DNA of 64,000 nt from Seminavis robusta (taxonomy: Eukaryota; Bacillariophyta; Bacillariophyceae; Naviculales; Naviculaceae), in the NCBI GenBank assembly GCA_903772945.1, contig CAICTM010000199.1, positions 1 to 64,000 of the forward strand. Reading direction: 5' to 3'. Positions 21,120-32,442 of this stretch are shown piece by piece (position 1 is the stretch's first letter; each line of letters starts with the position of its first letter). A model generated the notes under the pieces. It was not told where the DNA came from, did not search any database, and was given only the letters and a program-made list of their open reading frames with translations. A program made the translations under genes and the position numbers.

Positions 21120-24100
21120 CTAAGGAACGTTTCCGGTTGAATTGGCAATTTCACGCAGCGCTTTCGAACTTTCTGCCCCTGTTGCATCAACAAGCTGGCT
21201 AAACAAACCATCACGAACCAACAGCTCTTTTGGGGAACCGAACTCGGCTGCTTTGCCTGCATCCATGACGAGGATCAAGTCGTAATCCATTATGGTGTTC
21301 AGCCGATGGGCTACGGTCAACATTGTTGTCTCCACAAACTTGGTCCTCAACATCTTCTGGACAAAGGCGTCTGTTTCGCCATCAATGCTTGCTGCGAGCA
21401 CACGAAAAAAAGGCTCAGATCGGTGAAGGGACATGCCTTCGGACAAAAATCAGGTGCCTTACCTGTTGCCTCGTCCAAGACCAGTACACGCGGCTTCATG
21501 AGAATCGAACGCGCAAGGTTCAGCAATTGCCTTTCACCAACACTAAAGTTGGAACCTCCTTCCTCAACCTTGGTGCTGAGCACGGAAAGATCCGCGTCCG
21601 ATGGTGCCAGACGAACATCCACGAGCGCAGTCAGCACTTCCTTTTCTCCACAATGACCGAAAGGATCAAGGCATTCGCGCAGAGTAGTCCCTGCCAGGAA
21701 CGGATTCTGTGGGATAATTGATAACCCCTGTGGCCTGCCACGAACATCAGAGAGACCAAGGACGCCAAGGTCAACGCCATCAAGCATAACACGCCCAGAT
21801 TCGATTTCGACGAGACGAAAGAGGGCAGTTGTCAGCGAGCTCTTGCCTGCGAATCAAGTGTTACGAGAAGGATGGGTGTAAGGCACAAAACAGGCGAAAA
21901 ACATGATTCTGGCGAGGGAGTTCGACGGACCTGCTCCAGTTCTGCCCACAATGCCGCACCGTTTTCCAGCTGGAATTTTGAATGACAAACCCGTCAGAGA
22001 GAGGGGGAGGCCTTCCCTGTACCGCATGCAAACGTTCTCAAACTCCAGGGACCCGTGTGCTGGCCAGCTGGGCGCTGGACGGTTCTGTTCCTCGGTCTTC
22101 ATTGATTTTTCCTGGGGCAGTCGCGACATGGCATCCACTCGTTCAATCGATGTGATGGCTGCTTCGGCTTCTGAGAAACTATCGACAACGAATCCGAGAG
22201 TAATGGTGAAGTTGCTGGCCCACACAATGAGAAGAGCCACGATACCCGGCTCAAGGGCGTAGGTTCCGTTCAATGTCACCACGAGCAACGTCGCACACAA
22301 CACAATGATTGCCCCAAGTATCTCAATCCTTATTCCCAACCACCTCTGCGCCGAAATGAAGTTCAGCAATGCGGCTCCACTGGAATCAGTGATGGAGTGA
22401 AACTTGTTCACGAATTTGCCAGACTGTCCAAACACCCTCATTGTTGCATGACCCTCAAGAGCTTCAGAGATGGACGTAATGTGAGCTTACTGGCGCTCTG
22501 GTCAAATTGCGATTGCAAATCTGCTTCTTACCCTCAGCAAGCATAGCTTGGATAGGAGATCGCGCCACAGCATCAAGTCGCTGAAGATCAGCTCCAGATT
22601 TGCGGTAGTGGAGTAGAAGCCACCAGTAGAATAGGATTGTGGGGAAAACGGCCAACGCCATCCATGGCAAGATAACTGGGAGATTCAGGAAACGGTGATA
22701 TGTGAGCGGAAGGCTGCCATCGTAACGGCGTCACCATGAGCTATTCGTACAAGGTCCTGGACTTACCTGTCATTACGATCACACTTGTCACGCCCCATCC
22801 GAGTGCAATCATCAACACAGACATCGCCTCGGTCAAGTTATGATCGACGATCTCCTGGTCGTAGGTGAATCGGTTCAGGACTCTTCCCATAGGTGTGGTT
22901 TCAAAATAAACCATTGGGGCACTCAAAACCCTGACAAGCATTGATTGGAAAACACGTCTTGCAGCCCGAGAACCTCCAGTGACTGAACACCCACGGAAAG
23001 CATAGATGAGAACAAGCCGAAGACAGTTGAGTAGCTTGGCACCGTATCGAAACTTACCAACCCATTCGGATCTGAGAAATGTCGAGAAAACAGAGAATGC
23101 AATCAACAGCACGTAGACCAAAACATAGTCCGCTTGGGCCGACCGTCCATCCGTTTGGGGAGCAAAGGTTATACCGAAGACTTCGACTGGTTCATAGGCC
23201 CCTTCGGTCCACCGAGCCAACCAGTATTCCACGGCCACATACGTGAATCTATCAATGGTCATGAAGAGGACATGTGCAACAATGAATGGGATTCCTCCAG
23301 CGTGCTTGAACCACAACAGCCAAGTGGCTAGAGAGCTCAGTCCGTGTTCACGTTCTTCAACTGTCATGATTTTCTTGCTTTTCTGAAGAGTGGAGGCTCT
23401 ACCGTTTCCTGCTTCGTTTGAAACACTTTTGCGAGTCCCTTGGTTTGGTTCGGTCTCGTTTTTCTCGCTTGTGTCTTCCTGGACTGATGAGCGGATGTGT
23501 TCCACTGCGTCCAGAGTCTTTGCATCGTGAGGTTTAAAGTCGAGCAACTCGGGCCATGTCCCTAGAAACTGGATCCTCGAGTCTGAGACGAGGGCAATTC
23601 GATCCACTTTGCTGAGGAAATGAGCGGCGTGAGTGACTAGCACAATTGCCGAACCCGCCAGCAGGGATTTCAAGTTGTCGAATATTGTCTTCGATGTTCC
23701 AGCATCCAGCGCTGACAAGGGGTCGTCCAAAAGGACTACATCAGGGCGGGAGTACGCAGCCCTAGCAATTGACACCCTCTGCTGCTGCCCTGTTGATCGT
23801 CGTGGAGCAAAAGGATGATCATTCAGAAATTCTCGCTGAGGCTGACGCCATAAACATTCTGAAGCCCGATTGTGAACTTACCACCAGACAGAGTTACGCC
23901 TCGCTCCCCTGGTCGAGCGAGACGAGAGACGTAGAGATACACAAAAAGGCAGCGAAACAAGCTTGATGAGTTCACACAGAACATACCAGCAAGAAAAGCT
24001 CCAGATGCGTCACCTTGAAGCTTACCAATTTCTGTTAGATCACCAGCTTCCCCCAATAGTTCAATATCAGGCCATAGGCAACATGCCTCCAGGACCCTCT

Positions 24101-26165
24101 CGTACCGTTCTTGTTCGAAACTTTCCCCAAAGAGGATATTCTCCCGCAACGATGTGTTCATGATGAAAGCAGTCTGACTCACATAGGCCACTCTGCCCTT
24201 GAGCGAGAGGGATGTTCCTTCCGACGCGGGAACCTCAGAAATGATTCCATTGACAATTGTTGACTTCCCACATCCAACCGTTCCTTTTGTTTGTTGAAAC
24301 GATGGGATGGCGAGCAAGTGTCGCAAAGGATCAGAGAAGCTGGCCTGATGGATGGATATGCACACAAACGAACTTACCAACCAACGCCAGTATTTCTCCT
24401 CTTTGCAGTGCAAAATCAATGCCTGATACTTCGAATCCGTCTCCTTGTCGAAACCCACTGGTGGAAACTGTTGCTGCTGCATCATTAGCAGAAAGTGTCG
24501 TCGACAAGGTGGCTGTGTCGGATGATGGCGAACCTATTCGAAACGAAGCATTTCGGACCACAAGCACAGCGTCGTCGTCATTATCATTGCTTCTTGTCTT
24601 TTGTGGCAGCATTTCAGTGCCTTTCTTGTCGTTATCAGTACTCTTGCTGTTTTTGTCGTTGTTGTTGTCGTCGTCATGTAATATAGGTCGATCCAAATAG
24701 CTGGCAATCCGTTCAATGGATGTAAACGCTTGCGCCATTCGCCCGAGCAGCCTTCCAAAGTAGTTGATTGGAAATCGTAGGGAATTGAACAAGAGCAGCA
24801 CGGTGAAGGTTTCAGAAGCCGTGAGGACATGATCTTCATTAGCCATGACGTAGACGATAAAGGTGGCTCCAGCCGCTAGAGACGGCGAAATAACGGTGAC
24901 AACCAAAGAGAGCGCCCAAACGAACAGTTCCCTTCTGAGTTTGGTCAATTCTTGGTTACGTGCCTGATCGACACGTTGTTGGTAGTTTTCTTCGTAATGA
25001 TTGAGTTTGGTCACTTTGATCTGTGGAAATGTAGGTTGTAGTGTTCGTTCGTTCGTTCGTCCAGGTCACACATGCGAGCAAGAGTGGAATTGCCATGACG
25101 AGTACGATGGTAGGTTGAGGAAGCAAATGTTATTGTGAGCAACTTCCTTTTCAATGCTGTTCAAGCGTGCACCACGGTACGTACTCCTTGAATCATCGCA
25201 TTGGTGATTTCGACTCGCTTATCCGTCAACTTGATACGTTGCTGTCGTATTGCCAACATAGCCGATGCCACTCGTTCGACGACGGGGACCATGAGAAGCA
25301 GGACCACGACTCCAATCAGCGTGGTGGGACCCAGAACAATAACCAGACAAATGGTGACCAACACAATGGACAAGGGCATGGCCCACAGGAGATGTGCTTC
25401 TTGTGTGACTTCGAACAATTTTTGGGTATCAATGGCAACAATGTTTGTAACTTCTGCCGGTGCCAATCCGAAGCGACCTTGGGGCGTGATTTGCAAGACA
25501 CGTCGATAGACGACACTGACAATGGTAGATCGCAATACGACTCCTGATTGTGTGGCTAGGTATCGATGTCGATGATTGGCAATGGCATTGATGACAAGAC
25601 AGAGGGCAATGCCAAGAATCAAGGGCCACGCTTGGGCAAAAATGGACGCAGCGGGACGTTCTTCCAGCAGTCGTAGCAATTCTCGTATGAGCAAGGGCAA
25701 TGCCACTTGACACAAGACGGTAATGAATTCGTAGACTCCTGCAGGGACAAAGGTCGGAGCTGCCATTTGAAAGAGGGTATGCAAGAGATGGTTCTTGCTG
25801 TTGGTGCTGCTGGTTGTCGTTGATGATGGATGGTTTTGATGGTAAAGGAGTTCAAATTTCTCGTTCAACGGCTTTGCTTTCATGTCGGTTGGGACATCGT
25901 ATAGATCGGCATCTGATAGGCGAGTTCCATCATCCAGGGTTTGCTTGCTACCCTTGTCCAAGAGTGGATTCATGTAAGAGTACGTCCATCGTTGCCAAGT
26001 TTGTGCCAAGAAGGACAAATGGGCTTCTTCGGGCCATTGACTCCTGTCATGAGAGTGCTCTTCCTGATCGACTTCTTTGCCGAGGCTATGTTCTTCTCGC
26101 TGGCTGGTGGGGGTCTGTGTCTGCTGATCATGGTCTGCTTTGTCTGCGGTAGTTGGGTCTGTCAT
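21120..26165 (-). CDS. ABC transporter subfamily C (MRP-type) full transporter, nine exons, 1428 aa
   Basis: Exons, minus strand: 26165-25185, 25020-24378, 24283-24026, 23908-23882, 23789-22767, 22675-22532, 22485-21931, 21846-21463 and 21391-21120. Every junction is GT-AG and preserves frame; exon 4 is only 27 nt. The order is TMD1-NBD1-TMD2-NBD2. NBD1 has Walker A GTVGCGKS (residues 542-549), signature LSGGQ (634-638) and Walker B VVLLDDP followed by LSALD. NBD2 has Walker A GRTGAGKS (~1206-1213), the ABCC-type degenerate signature FSVGERQ, Walker B VLVLDEAT and the H-loop TVAHR. Asp instead of the catalytic Glu after Walker B in NBD1, with Glu in NBD2, is typical of ABCC. There is no MRP1-type TMD0. 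Relatives export glutathione or glucuronide conjugates and organic anions across plasma or vacuolar membranes. The substrate is unknown. Confidence 0.93.
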
Positions 26166-26831
26166 GGTGTTTCCTCGACAAAGACTGAGTAAGATACCCT
26201 AGCTAGAATATAGAATATCGAGAGCAAGAAATCTTGCCACAGATATTAATATCTTGTATATCTTCTTCAGGGGTATCTTTTGGACCACCCAAATACCAGT
26301 GCAATAGATACAACGGCTCTTTGTCCTTGGTTTCTTATTCAGGGTACCGGTATCCTTCGACAGAACAAATGGATCTGACTCAAGATTTTATGGCTTCCTT
26401 TTCCGCTTCAGACTTTGGCTTGCTAGCCAGCTTGGTGCCAATCAGTCAACGATCGAGACGAGGGAGACGTCTATCAGGAAACTTCGCTGTCGCAGGTTTG
26501 ACGCTTCAAACATAGCCGAATGAGGCGATCACCGATGAGCAACTTCCATGGTCGTTTTGGTTGGAGGCACCGGGAACAATGAGGTGTTCCACAGAAAGGC
26601 TTGGACGCAGGTTTCCAGCATCGTGCACGTGACCTTCCCTTTTTTGAACATCGGTAGGGTTACGGTTGTAGAGCTACCGGTACCATACTAGCTAGTACTG
26701 TACTACCGGTACCGGTAGCGGTACCTACCGGTACCAGGAACCCAAAGCGAAACGCGACGAGAACACCGCCGCGGGAAAGCGGACAGAAGCGTCCAGTCTA
26801 TCAAACATTCTTCTTTGAGGCGTTCAATAAG
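26166..26831. other. Divergent promoter region with ACCGGT palindromes
   Basis: The gap lies between the divergent ABCC and ankyrin genes. At 26675-26735 there is a dense cluster of TACCGGTACC and GCTAGCTAG-like palindromes. No gene recognised. Confidence 0.6.
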
Positions 26832-28211
26832 ATGACGGTGGAAATCAAAGCCCTTGTGAATGCAGGATCCTGGAACGAGGTGAGAAAGAGGATCAAGAGA
26901 TGGAAAAAGAAGGAGAGGATTGGGGAGCTCTTAGTATTCTGTACCGTCAAAGATACTCCCGATGACATTACAGAAGAACTCCTTTCCAAGTTGGAGCCAG
27001 GTGAAGGCAGCCGTGGGTTTGTCGGAAGTTCCATGCCTGGTTTTGGTGTACACTTCTGGTATGCTGTCCGCGGCGACTGTACCGCAGTGCATGAAAAATC
27101 GAAAGAGAGTGAATTTCTAGACTTTGGAATGCTCTGCAACTATGCTCGGGTATCTCCCCTACGATTGGTGGTGAACAGATACCTCCAAACTCAATGTAAA
27201 CCCCTCTATTCCAAAGTTGTTTGGAAAGCACTTCGTTTTACATGGTTGAATTCCAATTCGAACCATTGGAAGATGGATGGCCTTCTCCAAATCGAGTCCA
27301 TCGAGGACCTAGAAAGTGATAAATGCAAAGACCTAAGGAATCTGTGGCAGAAAACTGAACTTTTATTCAGAGCATCTCAAGAAAAACATGGAATGAGCAA
27401 GCCTCTGCATGAAATGAGTTTTATTCACATGCTCATTCAGGAGGGCATGCCCAAGATCAGCGTTTGGCTGGCGCTTCGACTACTTCCAGCTTCACAACTA
27501 TTACAGGTGGACAGCCATGGCAGGACGCCATTGCATATTGCGGCAATGTGCAATGAAACAGAATTAGAAAAAGATGATCCCATGTTTAGTTGTAATTATC
27601 CAGGCTGTCTTCTCAAGGACTCTACAATTCTTGAGATGGTGCTAAAGGCTTGTCCTGAAGCTGCCAGCAAACCTGACAAAGAAGGCTCTCTGCCTCTCAG
27701 TCTGCTCTTGCAACAGACCGGGAACTTTGTGGCATATTCGAATGGACTAAAGAAGAAGGAACACATGCTGAGAAGTGTACACGCCTTTGTGGTACATGCA
27801 CCCCATGCCTTGGCTCTGCCAAACCCAAAGGATAAGATGCTTCCATTTATGCTTGCCGCCACGTCTCCCAAGGATATTGATGTGACATTCTCCATTCTCA
27901 TTGAGAGTCCTTCTGTTGTTGTTTCTGGAATCGAGGCTACCGACCGAGAAGTCTGGCTTACAGACAAGCTGAAACAAGCCCAGACACATAACCAAAAGCT
28001 AGAGGACGAGAACCAGAAGCTCCGAGCCTTGTTGGCGAAGCAAGAACCAACCCTTCCACCACGAGTGGCCCCTTTACAAATCTACAATTTACCTTCCATC
28101 AAGTATCCAAGTCGAAAGCGACACAATAGTGCAGTCGCTGCTAGCAGGGACCCAGCAGCCAAAAATGGCTGCAGCGACCGCCCTCCAAAATCTCGTCGCT
28201 TGGACCCGTAG
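26832..28211 (+). CDS. Ankyrin-repeat protein with C-terminal coiled coil and basic tail, 459 aa
   Basis: An intronless gene; the ATG at 26832 lies just after a stop-rich leader. One clear ankyrin repeat is visible near residues 230-255 (DSHGRTPLHIAAMCNET). Degenerate repeats follow: EMVLKACPEAASKPDKEGSL near 280-300, and a VVHAPHALALPNPKDKMLPF segment. Residues ~385-415 form a heptad-like coiled coil (LTDKLKQAQTHNQKLEDENQ). The tail is basic (PPKSRRLDP and SRKRHNSA), compatible with nuclear import. Ankyrin repeats mediate protein-protein contacts. Proteins of this shape are numerous in diatoms without assigned roles, so function is unknown. Confidence 0.75.
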   Translation: MTVEIKALVNAGSWNEVRKRIKRWKKKERIGELLVFCTVKDTPDDITEELLSKLEPGEGSRGFVGSSMPGFGVHFWYAVRGDCTAVHEKSKESEFLDFGMLCNYARVSPLRLVVNRYLQTQCKPLYSKVVWKALRFTWLNSNSNHWKMDGLLQIESIEDLESDKCKDLRNLWQKTELLFRASQEKHGMSKPLHEMSFIHMLIQEGMPKISVWLALRLLPASQLLQVDSHGRTPLHIAAMCNETELEKDDPMFSCNYPGCLLKDSTILEMVLKACPEAASKPDKEGSLPLSLLLQQTGNFVAYSNGLKKKEHMLRSVHAFVVHAPHALALPNPKDKMLPFMLAATSPKDIDVTFSILIESPSVVVSGIEATDREVWLTDKLKQAQTHNQKLEDENQKLRALLAKQEPTLPPRVAPLQIYNLPSIKYPSRKRHNSAVAASRDPAAKNGCSDRPPKSRRLDP

Positions 28212-28660
28212 GTGTAACTACTTGCAACAGCACCTATCGGTACTTGGCTACCGTAGTCTATGACTGTTGCATGTCGCAGTTAGAGTTGCATTTGCTACTT
28301 CCTTCCTTGAAGTCTCAATCTACCAGTGTGTTTTGCATTATTACATCAACCCGTTCCGCGAATGATATTGGCACAAGATAAAATCTTCTGCACTCTTGTT
28401 GAGCCTCCATCTTGCAATCATTCCTCTGTCTGGGAGCCGAGGTTTCCTCACGTGCTAAATGCTTTTGGACCCAAGCACGTACCTAGCTACGACAGGGCAG
28501 TGCATGTATTGCGTAGTGAAGAAGGTCTAGCTAGTTTTAGCTACCTATCTATAACCACACTCTGCCGCAAAAGAAGGTTTTCCTTGCTCTGAAATAACAT
28601 AGAAATACTACCTGGCACATTGCAACTGGTTCCAGGTTGAACAACATCATCATAGGAAGA

Positions 28661-28834
28661 CTAATGCTGCAACTGACTTTTGCGAGGTGGAGCGTTCATG
28701 AATCGATAGGCATATTCAAATCCAAGGTAGACACCATAGATGATCACCGCCTTTTTGAAGCCCGGCAAGGGATCTTTCCAAAGATTCAAGAACTTGGGGT
28801 GGCGCCGCCATGCATCTTGACCTTGGAACACCAT
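28661..28834 (-). CDS. NDUFB3: NADH dehydrogenase B12 (NDUFB3)-like subunit, at least 57 aa
   Basis: The minimal ORF from the ATG at 28834 reads MVFQGQDAWRRHPKF, then a PGFKKAVIIYGVYLGFEYAY transmembrane helix and a short basic tail. The DAWRRHP box followed by a single membrane helix is the pattern of the complex I accessory subunit NDUFB3/B12 in the mitochondrial inner membrane. There is also a strong donor at 29150 (GTG then GTAAGTG) that can splice in frame to an acceptor at 28822 (CCAAG|GT). That would add SPSSASRG-type residues upstream, but no in-frame ATG is visible for that exon. The 5' structure is therefore open: either this short ORF or a gene with one or more upstream exons. Confidence 0.6.
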   Translation of the reverse strand: MVFQGQDAWRRHPKFLNLWKDPLPGFKKAVIIYGVYLGFEYAYRFMNAPPRKSQLQH

Positions 28835-29080
28835 TCTTTTTACACTACTACAGTAGCTGGCTGGTCCGCAAAGCAATATCTTCTATGGAAACGAAAACAA
28901 ACAAACCGATCAAGCATCAACGTTAGCTGCCACCAAAACAAACAACCAATCATCCATCATCCCACAAAATTGACACGAGACAGCAGGACTACCGACAAAC
29001 TTTCGAGCTCTGTTTCCAAGCATGACATGAGCAAGCTTCTCAACAGGATCTCGATCCCTGTGGTCGATCTTGACCACAAG

Positions 29081-29120
29081 CAAACAAACAAACAAACAAA
29101 CAAACAAACAAACAAACAAA
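29081..29120. repeat. (CAAA)10 microsatellite
   Basis: Ten perfect CAAA units on the plus strand, (TTTG)10 on the minus strand. The repeat lies inside the possible 5' intron of the NDUFB3-like gene. Confidence 0.97.
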
Positions 29121-29519
29121 CACAATATCCACACATCCACCAACACTTACCACGAGAAGCCGATGAAGGTGATTGTGTTGCTGTCGGCTTTCGAACGTTC
29201 GTCGCCTCGTCGCCTTGCTGCTTCTTCGTCGCACCCACATTTGCTCGTGTTAAAATCAGTAGAGTTCAGGTTTTCACGACCTCCTAGCTACCACAAGCAT
29301 GTTAAACATGGCAAAATATTATTGCTACTCTGAGGTTCGCCAAAAACTCTGTTCATTTCCCATCATCACAGATCACAGACGGTCCTTCCGCATCCACTTT
29401 TTCCTGATCTCAAGAGCTACCACCTTCCGACTATCTCCTAGCTGGCGTTTTTGAAGCGTGGTTTTGTGCTGCTATCCTACACAACTTACTTTTGCAGTCG
29501 GTTCCAAACTATAAAAACA

Positions 29520-30426
29520 ATGCCGAATACTACACCAACTACCGCCCACGATGTGATTTGGTTCGTCCCCAACTTGATTGGATACACGCGAGTGATCATG
29601 GCATTGGCAGCCTTTGCACTCATGTGCATCGATGGAAGCACCTATTGGCTGTTGGCAGTACTGCTCTATATTGGTAGTTTTGTCGGTGACTTGTTTGATG
29701 GAATGGCGGCACGGAAACTCGATCAATGCAGCGTCATGGGTGGATTACTTGACATGGTCACGGATCGATGTGCCACACTGGGATTCCTCCATGTTCTCAG
29801 TGGGGATTATGCCACGGTTGATCAACAATTGCAGTTCCCATATTATCGATTGGTAAGTTGTGAGAACAGTGATAGCTGAGCAGGTAGAGACACATTGTAG
29901 TTTTGTATTGCTTTTCTTTGCTGATGATTGCATTTGCATTCCATTACATACTGGACTAATGATCATCTCTTTTCTGTCTGGTTATCTTTCTGTCCTTCAT
30001 TATTATTACATCATCCATCACAACAATCTTTCTTCTTAGCTCTTTTTATTCCTTATGATTTTGGATATCAGTTCCCATTGGTGTCAAATGTACAGCAGCT
30101 CTCTGGTCAAAGACGGTGCTCATCACAAGAGCGATGAGGGCAACGAAGGACGACATTTTCTAGTACGATGGTTTTACAAGTACTATTGGTTCTTTGGATA
30201 TCTATGTGTCGGCGCGGAATTCACTTACATTTGCCTCTACGTCGTACGGCATGCCCCTCCAGAGTCGATCATCTACAAAGCTGCCTTGGGGGGCCTCTAC
30301 AGTTGCATTCCGGGATGCGCGGCCAAACAAATGGTCAACTTGATGCAACTCACTTCGGCATGTCATATCGTCGCACAGCACGATGCCAAAGAACGGAATC
30401 AAAGACGAGGTACGAAAGAAACCTAA
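29520..30426 (+). CDS. PIS: CDP-diacylglycerol-inositol 3-phosphatidyltransferase (PI synthase), two exons, 239 aa
   Basis: Exon 1 is 29520-29852 and exon 2 is 30040-30426; the 187-nt intron has GTAAGT and TTCTTAG ends in phase 0. The CDP-alcohol phosphotransferase signature D(x)2DG(x)2AR(x)8G(x)3D(x)3D is complete in exon 1 (GDLFDGMAARKLDQCSVMGG, then LLDMVTDR). Several hydrophobic segments surround it, and exon 2 carries the remaining helices (FLVRWFYKYYWFFGYLCVG). Length and layout fit eukaryotic PI synthase, which makes phosphatidylinositol from CDP-diacylglycerol and myo-inositol in the ER. I start at the ATG at 29520 (MPNTTPTTAHD). An upstream in-frame ATG at 29451 is followed by TTTTGCAG, which may be the acceptor of a 5' UTR intron. 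Confidence 0.92.
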
Positions 30427-30913
30427 GAGTGGAACTACCCAAAATGGATAGTACAAACCAAGACAATCTGCCCTCTACGCTACACCACACCATCATTGTT
30501 CCGCGCTGTATCAATTTGCATGTATGAATCTCAGCATATATAGATAGGCATCTTGCATTTCCCAGCCATAAGCAAAACCATGACATCTATACTGCCACAC
30601 GCCATTCCAACAATATTGGAGTACGTTTTGATCCGACCCGATGCATGGTTCTGCTATTGTATCGGTACAATCCTATTCGAGTCGACTTAGGCTCTAGCTA
30701 GCTGGTACGGTACGTACCGGTAGACCGCTTGCACCTTTTCTTCAAAAATGCAGCTCCGAGATGTGGACGAGGTAGATTGCCGCCCTCTTTGTGCGAACGA
30801 GTCGAGTCGAGTCTGATAGATTCTCTCCATCTCTGTCAATGAATGCCCACGCAACGGGCCAGCTATACAAAAAGCTCGGAAGCAAGATCGCAATCATGGC
30901 TTGCTAATCAAAA

Positions 30914-32314
30914 TCAGGGCGCCTGCAGTGTTTGCTGTTGTTGTTGTTGTTGTTGTCTCGGCGGCCACACAATGGGCACCAGTGGATGCTCAAATTCTGT
31001 ACCGGCTGGAACGTCTTGGACCCAGTCCTTGTAACTCCATTGATCTTCGTCATCGCCATGATCTTTCAAGACGTGCGGTCGCACATGTGCCTTGGCATCG
31101 ACATAGGAAATTGCTAATGCGAGGCGATCTTCGCCGCCACCATCGGCACAGTGCAGTGTCCATCCCGAATGGACCGTCACATCTCCTTGTTTCAAGGGCA
31201 TGTAATGTTGAATTTTGTAATGCTGATAGCGTGTTTCCAAATCGTTCCATGGATTCTCCTTCTTGTTGTTAGTAGTAGTGAAGGGATTCCAAAAGGGCAA
31301 GGCAAAGTCGGCATGACTCTTGGAGACAAAATGAAGTCCACTGTCCGACACGTCGTGCAAGGGAATCCAAATGGTCAGAATGGCAGATGTATCAAAGGGT
31401 GCCATGCGAGCATCGACATGCCAAGGAGTAGGTCCATCCTGAGATCGCTTCCAAAAGCAGGAATCCTGATACAATCGTACGGAAGGTACATCCAGGAGTA
31501 TGGCAGCGGTTTCGGCTAACTCTTCCGCTAGTTCGTAGACACATGGCAGCGTCCTCCAAGTATTAAAGTACTGGAGGAATGGCAATTGAGAGGGTACTCC
31601 CAGACGATCCAACGCTTGACGGCACTCGTCGATGGTCTGGCACTGGATATTGCTGTTATTGGATGCTACTTGGACCTTTTGACGCCACGCGTGTAGTTCG
31701 TGTTGCTTTCCAAGTTCCGACAGCTCTTGACGGATATCATCCAGCCGGGATGGATTATGATTCTTATTTGGCCTAATAAACTGTCGTAGCACTGTATGTC
31801 CATTGCGAGCATATTCCAGTTGAGCCTTGAGGGATGGCAGGGGGGTGGCGCTATCTGGTTTGGAGTTTGGTGGTTTCTTGGAGGGTGGTTTCTTGCGGGC
31901 TGGAGTTAAACCCATTCGGGATACCAGGTCGTCCACGGCAGTAGATTGTGGGGGATTCCCACGGGGTTTCTTCTTCTTCTTTTGCTTGGTTTGTTTGGAA
32001 GATCGGGATGAGGTGCTTGTACTTGTGTGGTCCAGATTGTGTGACGTCAGGAGTGTTGCCATTCTCTCCTTCCATAGTACATGTATGAGTCCTTGTTCTG
32101 GTGCTAGACGACGTGATGGTACCGGTACATGTACTACTACCGTGGGAAAAGATTCCACAGCAACTGTCGTTAATGCCACCATCAACACTGGCAAAACGCC
32201 TAAATTGGATCTTTGGGAACACTTTCGATTCCGGGATGCTTTTTTTCTTTGATTTGCCTTGCCAGTGATCACATGGTCCTCTTCATCGGCATCAGCAGCT
32301 TGGGAAGCCCTCAT
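30914..32314 (-). CDS. Phytanoyl-CoA dioxygenase (PhyH) family protein, 466 aa
   Basis: I choose the ATG at 32314 (MRASQAADADEE); a longer ORF from 32407 would overlap the divergent neighbour. Residues ~40-65 are hydrophobic (LGVLPVLMVALTTVAVES) and are followed by FPTVV. A Phe just after a signal-peptide-like segment is the diatom plastid-targeting pattern, so import into the secretory pathway or plastid is possible. A basic, Pro/Lys-rich linker follows. The Fe(II)/2-oxoglutarate oxygenase core has the HxD motif in TPWHVDARMAP, the distal His in HSGWTLHCADGG, and the 2-oxoglutarate-binding Arg in DRLALAISYVD. This is the PhyH arrangement (2-oxoglutarate-dependent hydroxylation). Substrate unknown. 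The C-terminus ends in a Gln run from a (GTT)n repeat. Confidence 0.85.
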   Translation of the reverse strand: MRASQAADADEEDHVITGKANQRKKASRNRKCSQRSNLGVLPVLMVALTTVAVESFPTVVVHVPVPSRRLAPEQGLIHVLWKERMATLLTSHNLDHTSTSTSSRSSKQTKQKKKKKPRGNPPQSTAVDDLVSRMGLTPARKKPPSKKPPNSKPDSATPLPSLKAQLEYARNGHTVLRQFIRPNKNHNPSRLDDIRQELSELGKQHELHAWRQKVQVASNNSNIQCQTIDECRQALDRLGVPSQLPFLQYFNTWRTLPCVYELAEELAETAAILLDVPSVRLYQDSCFWKRSQDGPTPWHVDARMAPFDTSAILTIWIPLHDVSDSGLHFVSKSHADFALPFWNPFTTTNNKKENPWNDLETRYQHYKIQHYMPLKQGDVTVHSGWTLHCADGGGEDRLALAISYVDAKAHVRPHVLKDHGDDEDQWSYKDWVQDVPAGTEFEHPLVPIVWPPRQQQQQQQQTLQAP

Positions 32315-32442
32315 CGTCGGCAAGCGGATTGTTTGGATGTTGGAGGTCCCTCCTGGAGATGAATGGTTGATGTTTTCGATCACGAATGATGGAAATCCGG
32401 GACTCACCAGTATCTTTGGATCTTCACATTTTTTTCTCGACC
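32315..32442. promoter_or_regulatory. Short bidirectional promoter between PhyH-like and FMN reductase-like genes
   Basis: With the chosen start codons only 128 bp separates the two divergent ORFs, so both promoters must overlap here or lie inside the neighbouring coding regions. No TATA box is obvious. Confidence 0.5.
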
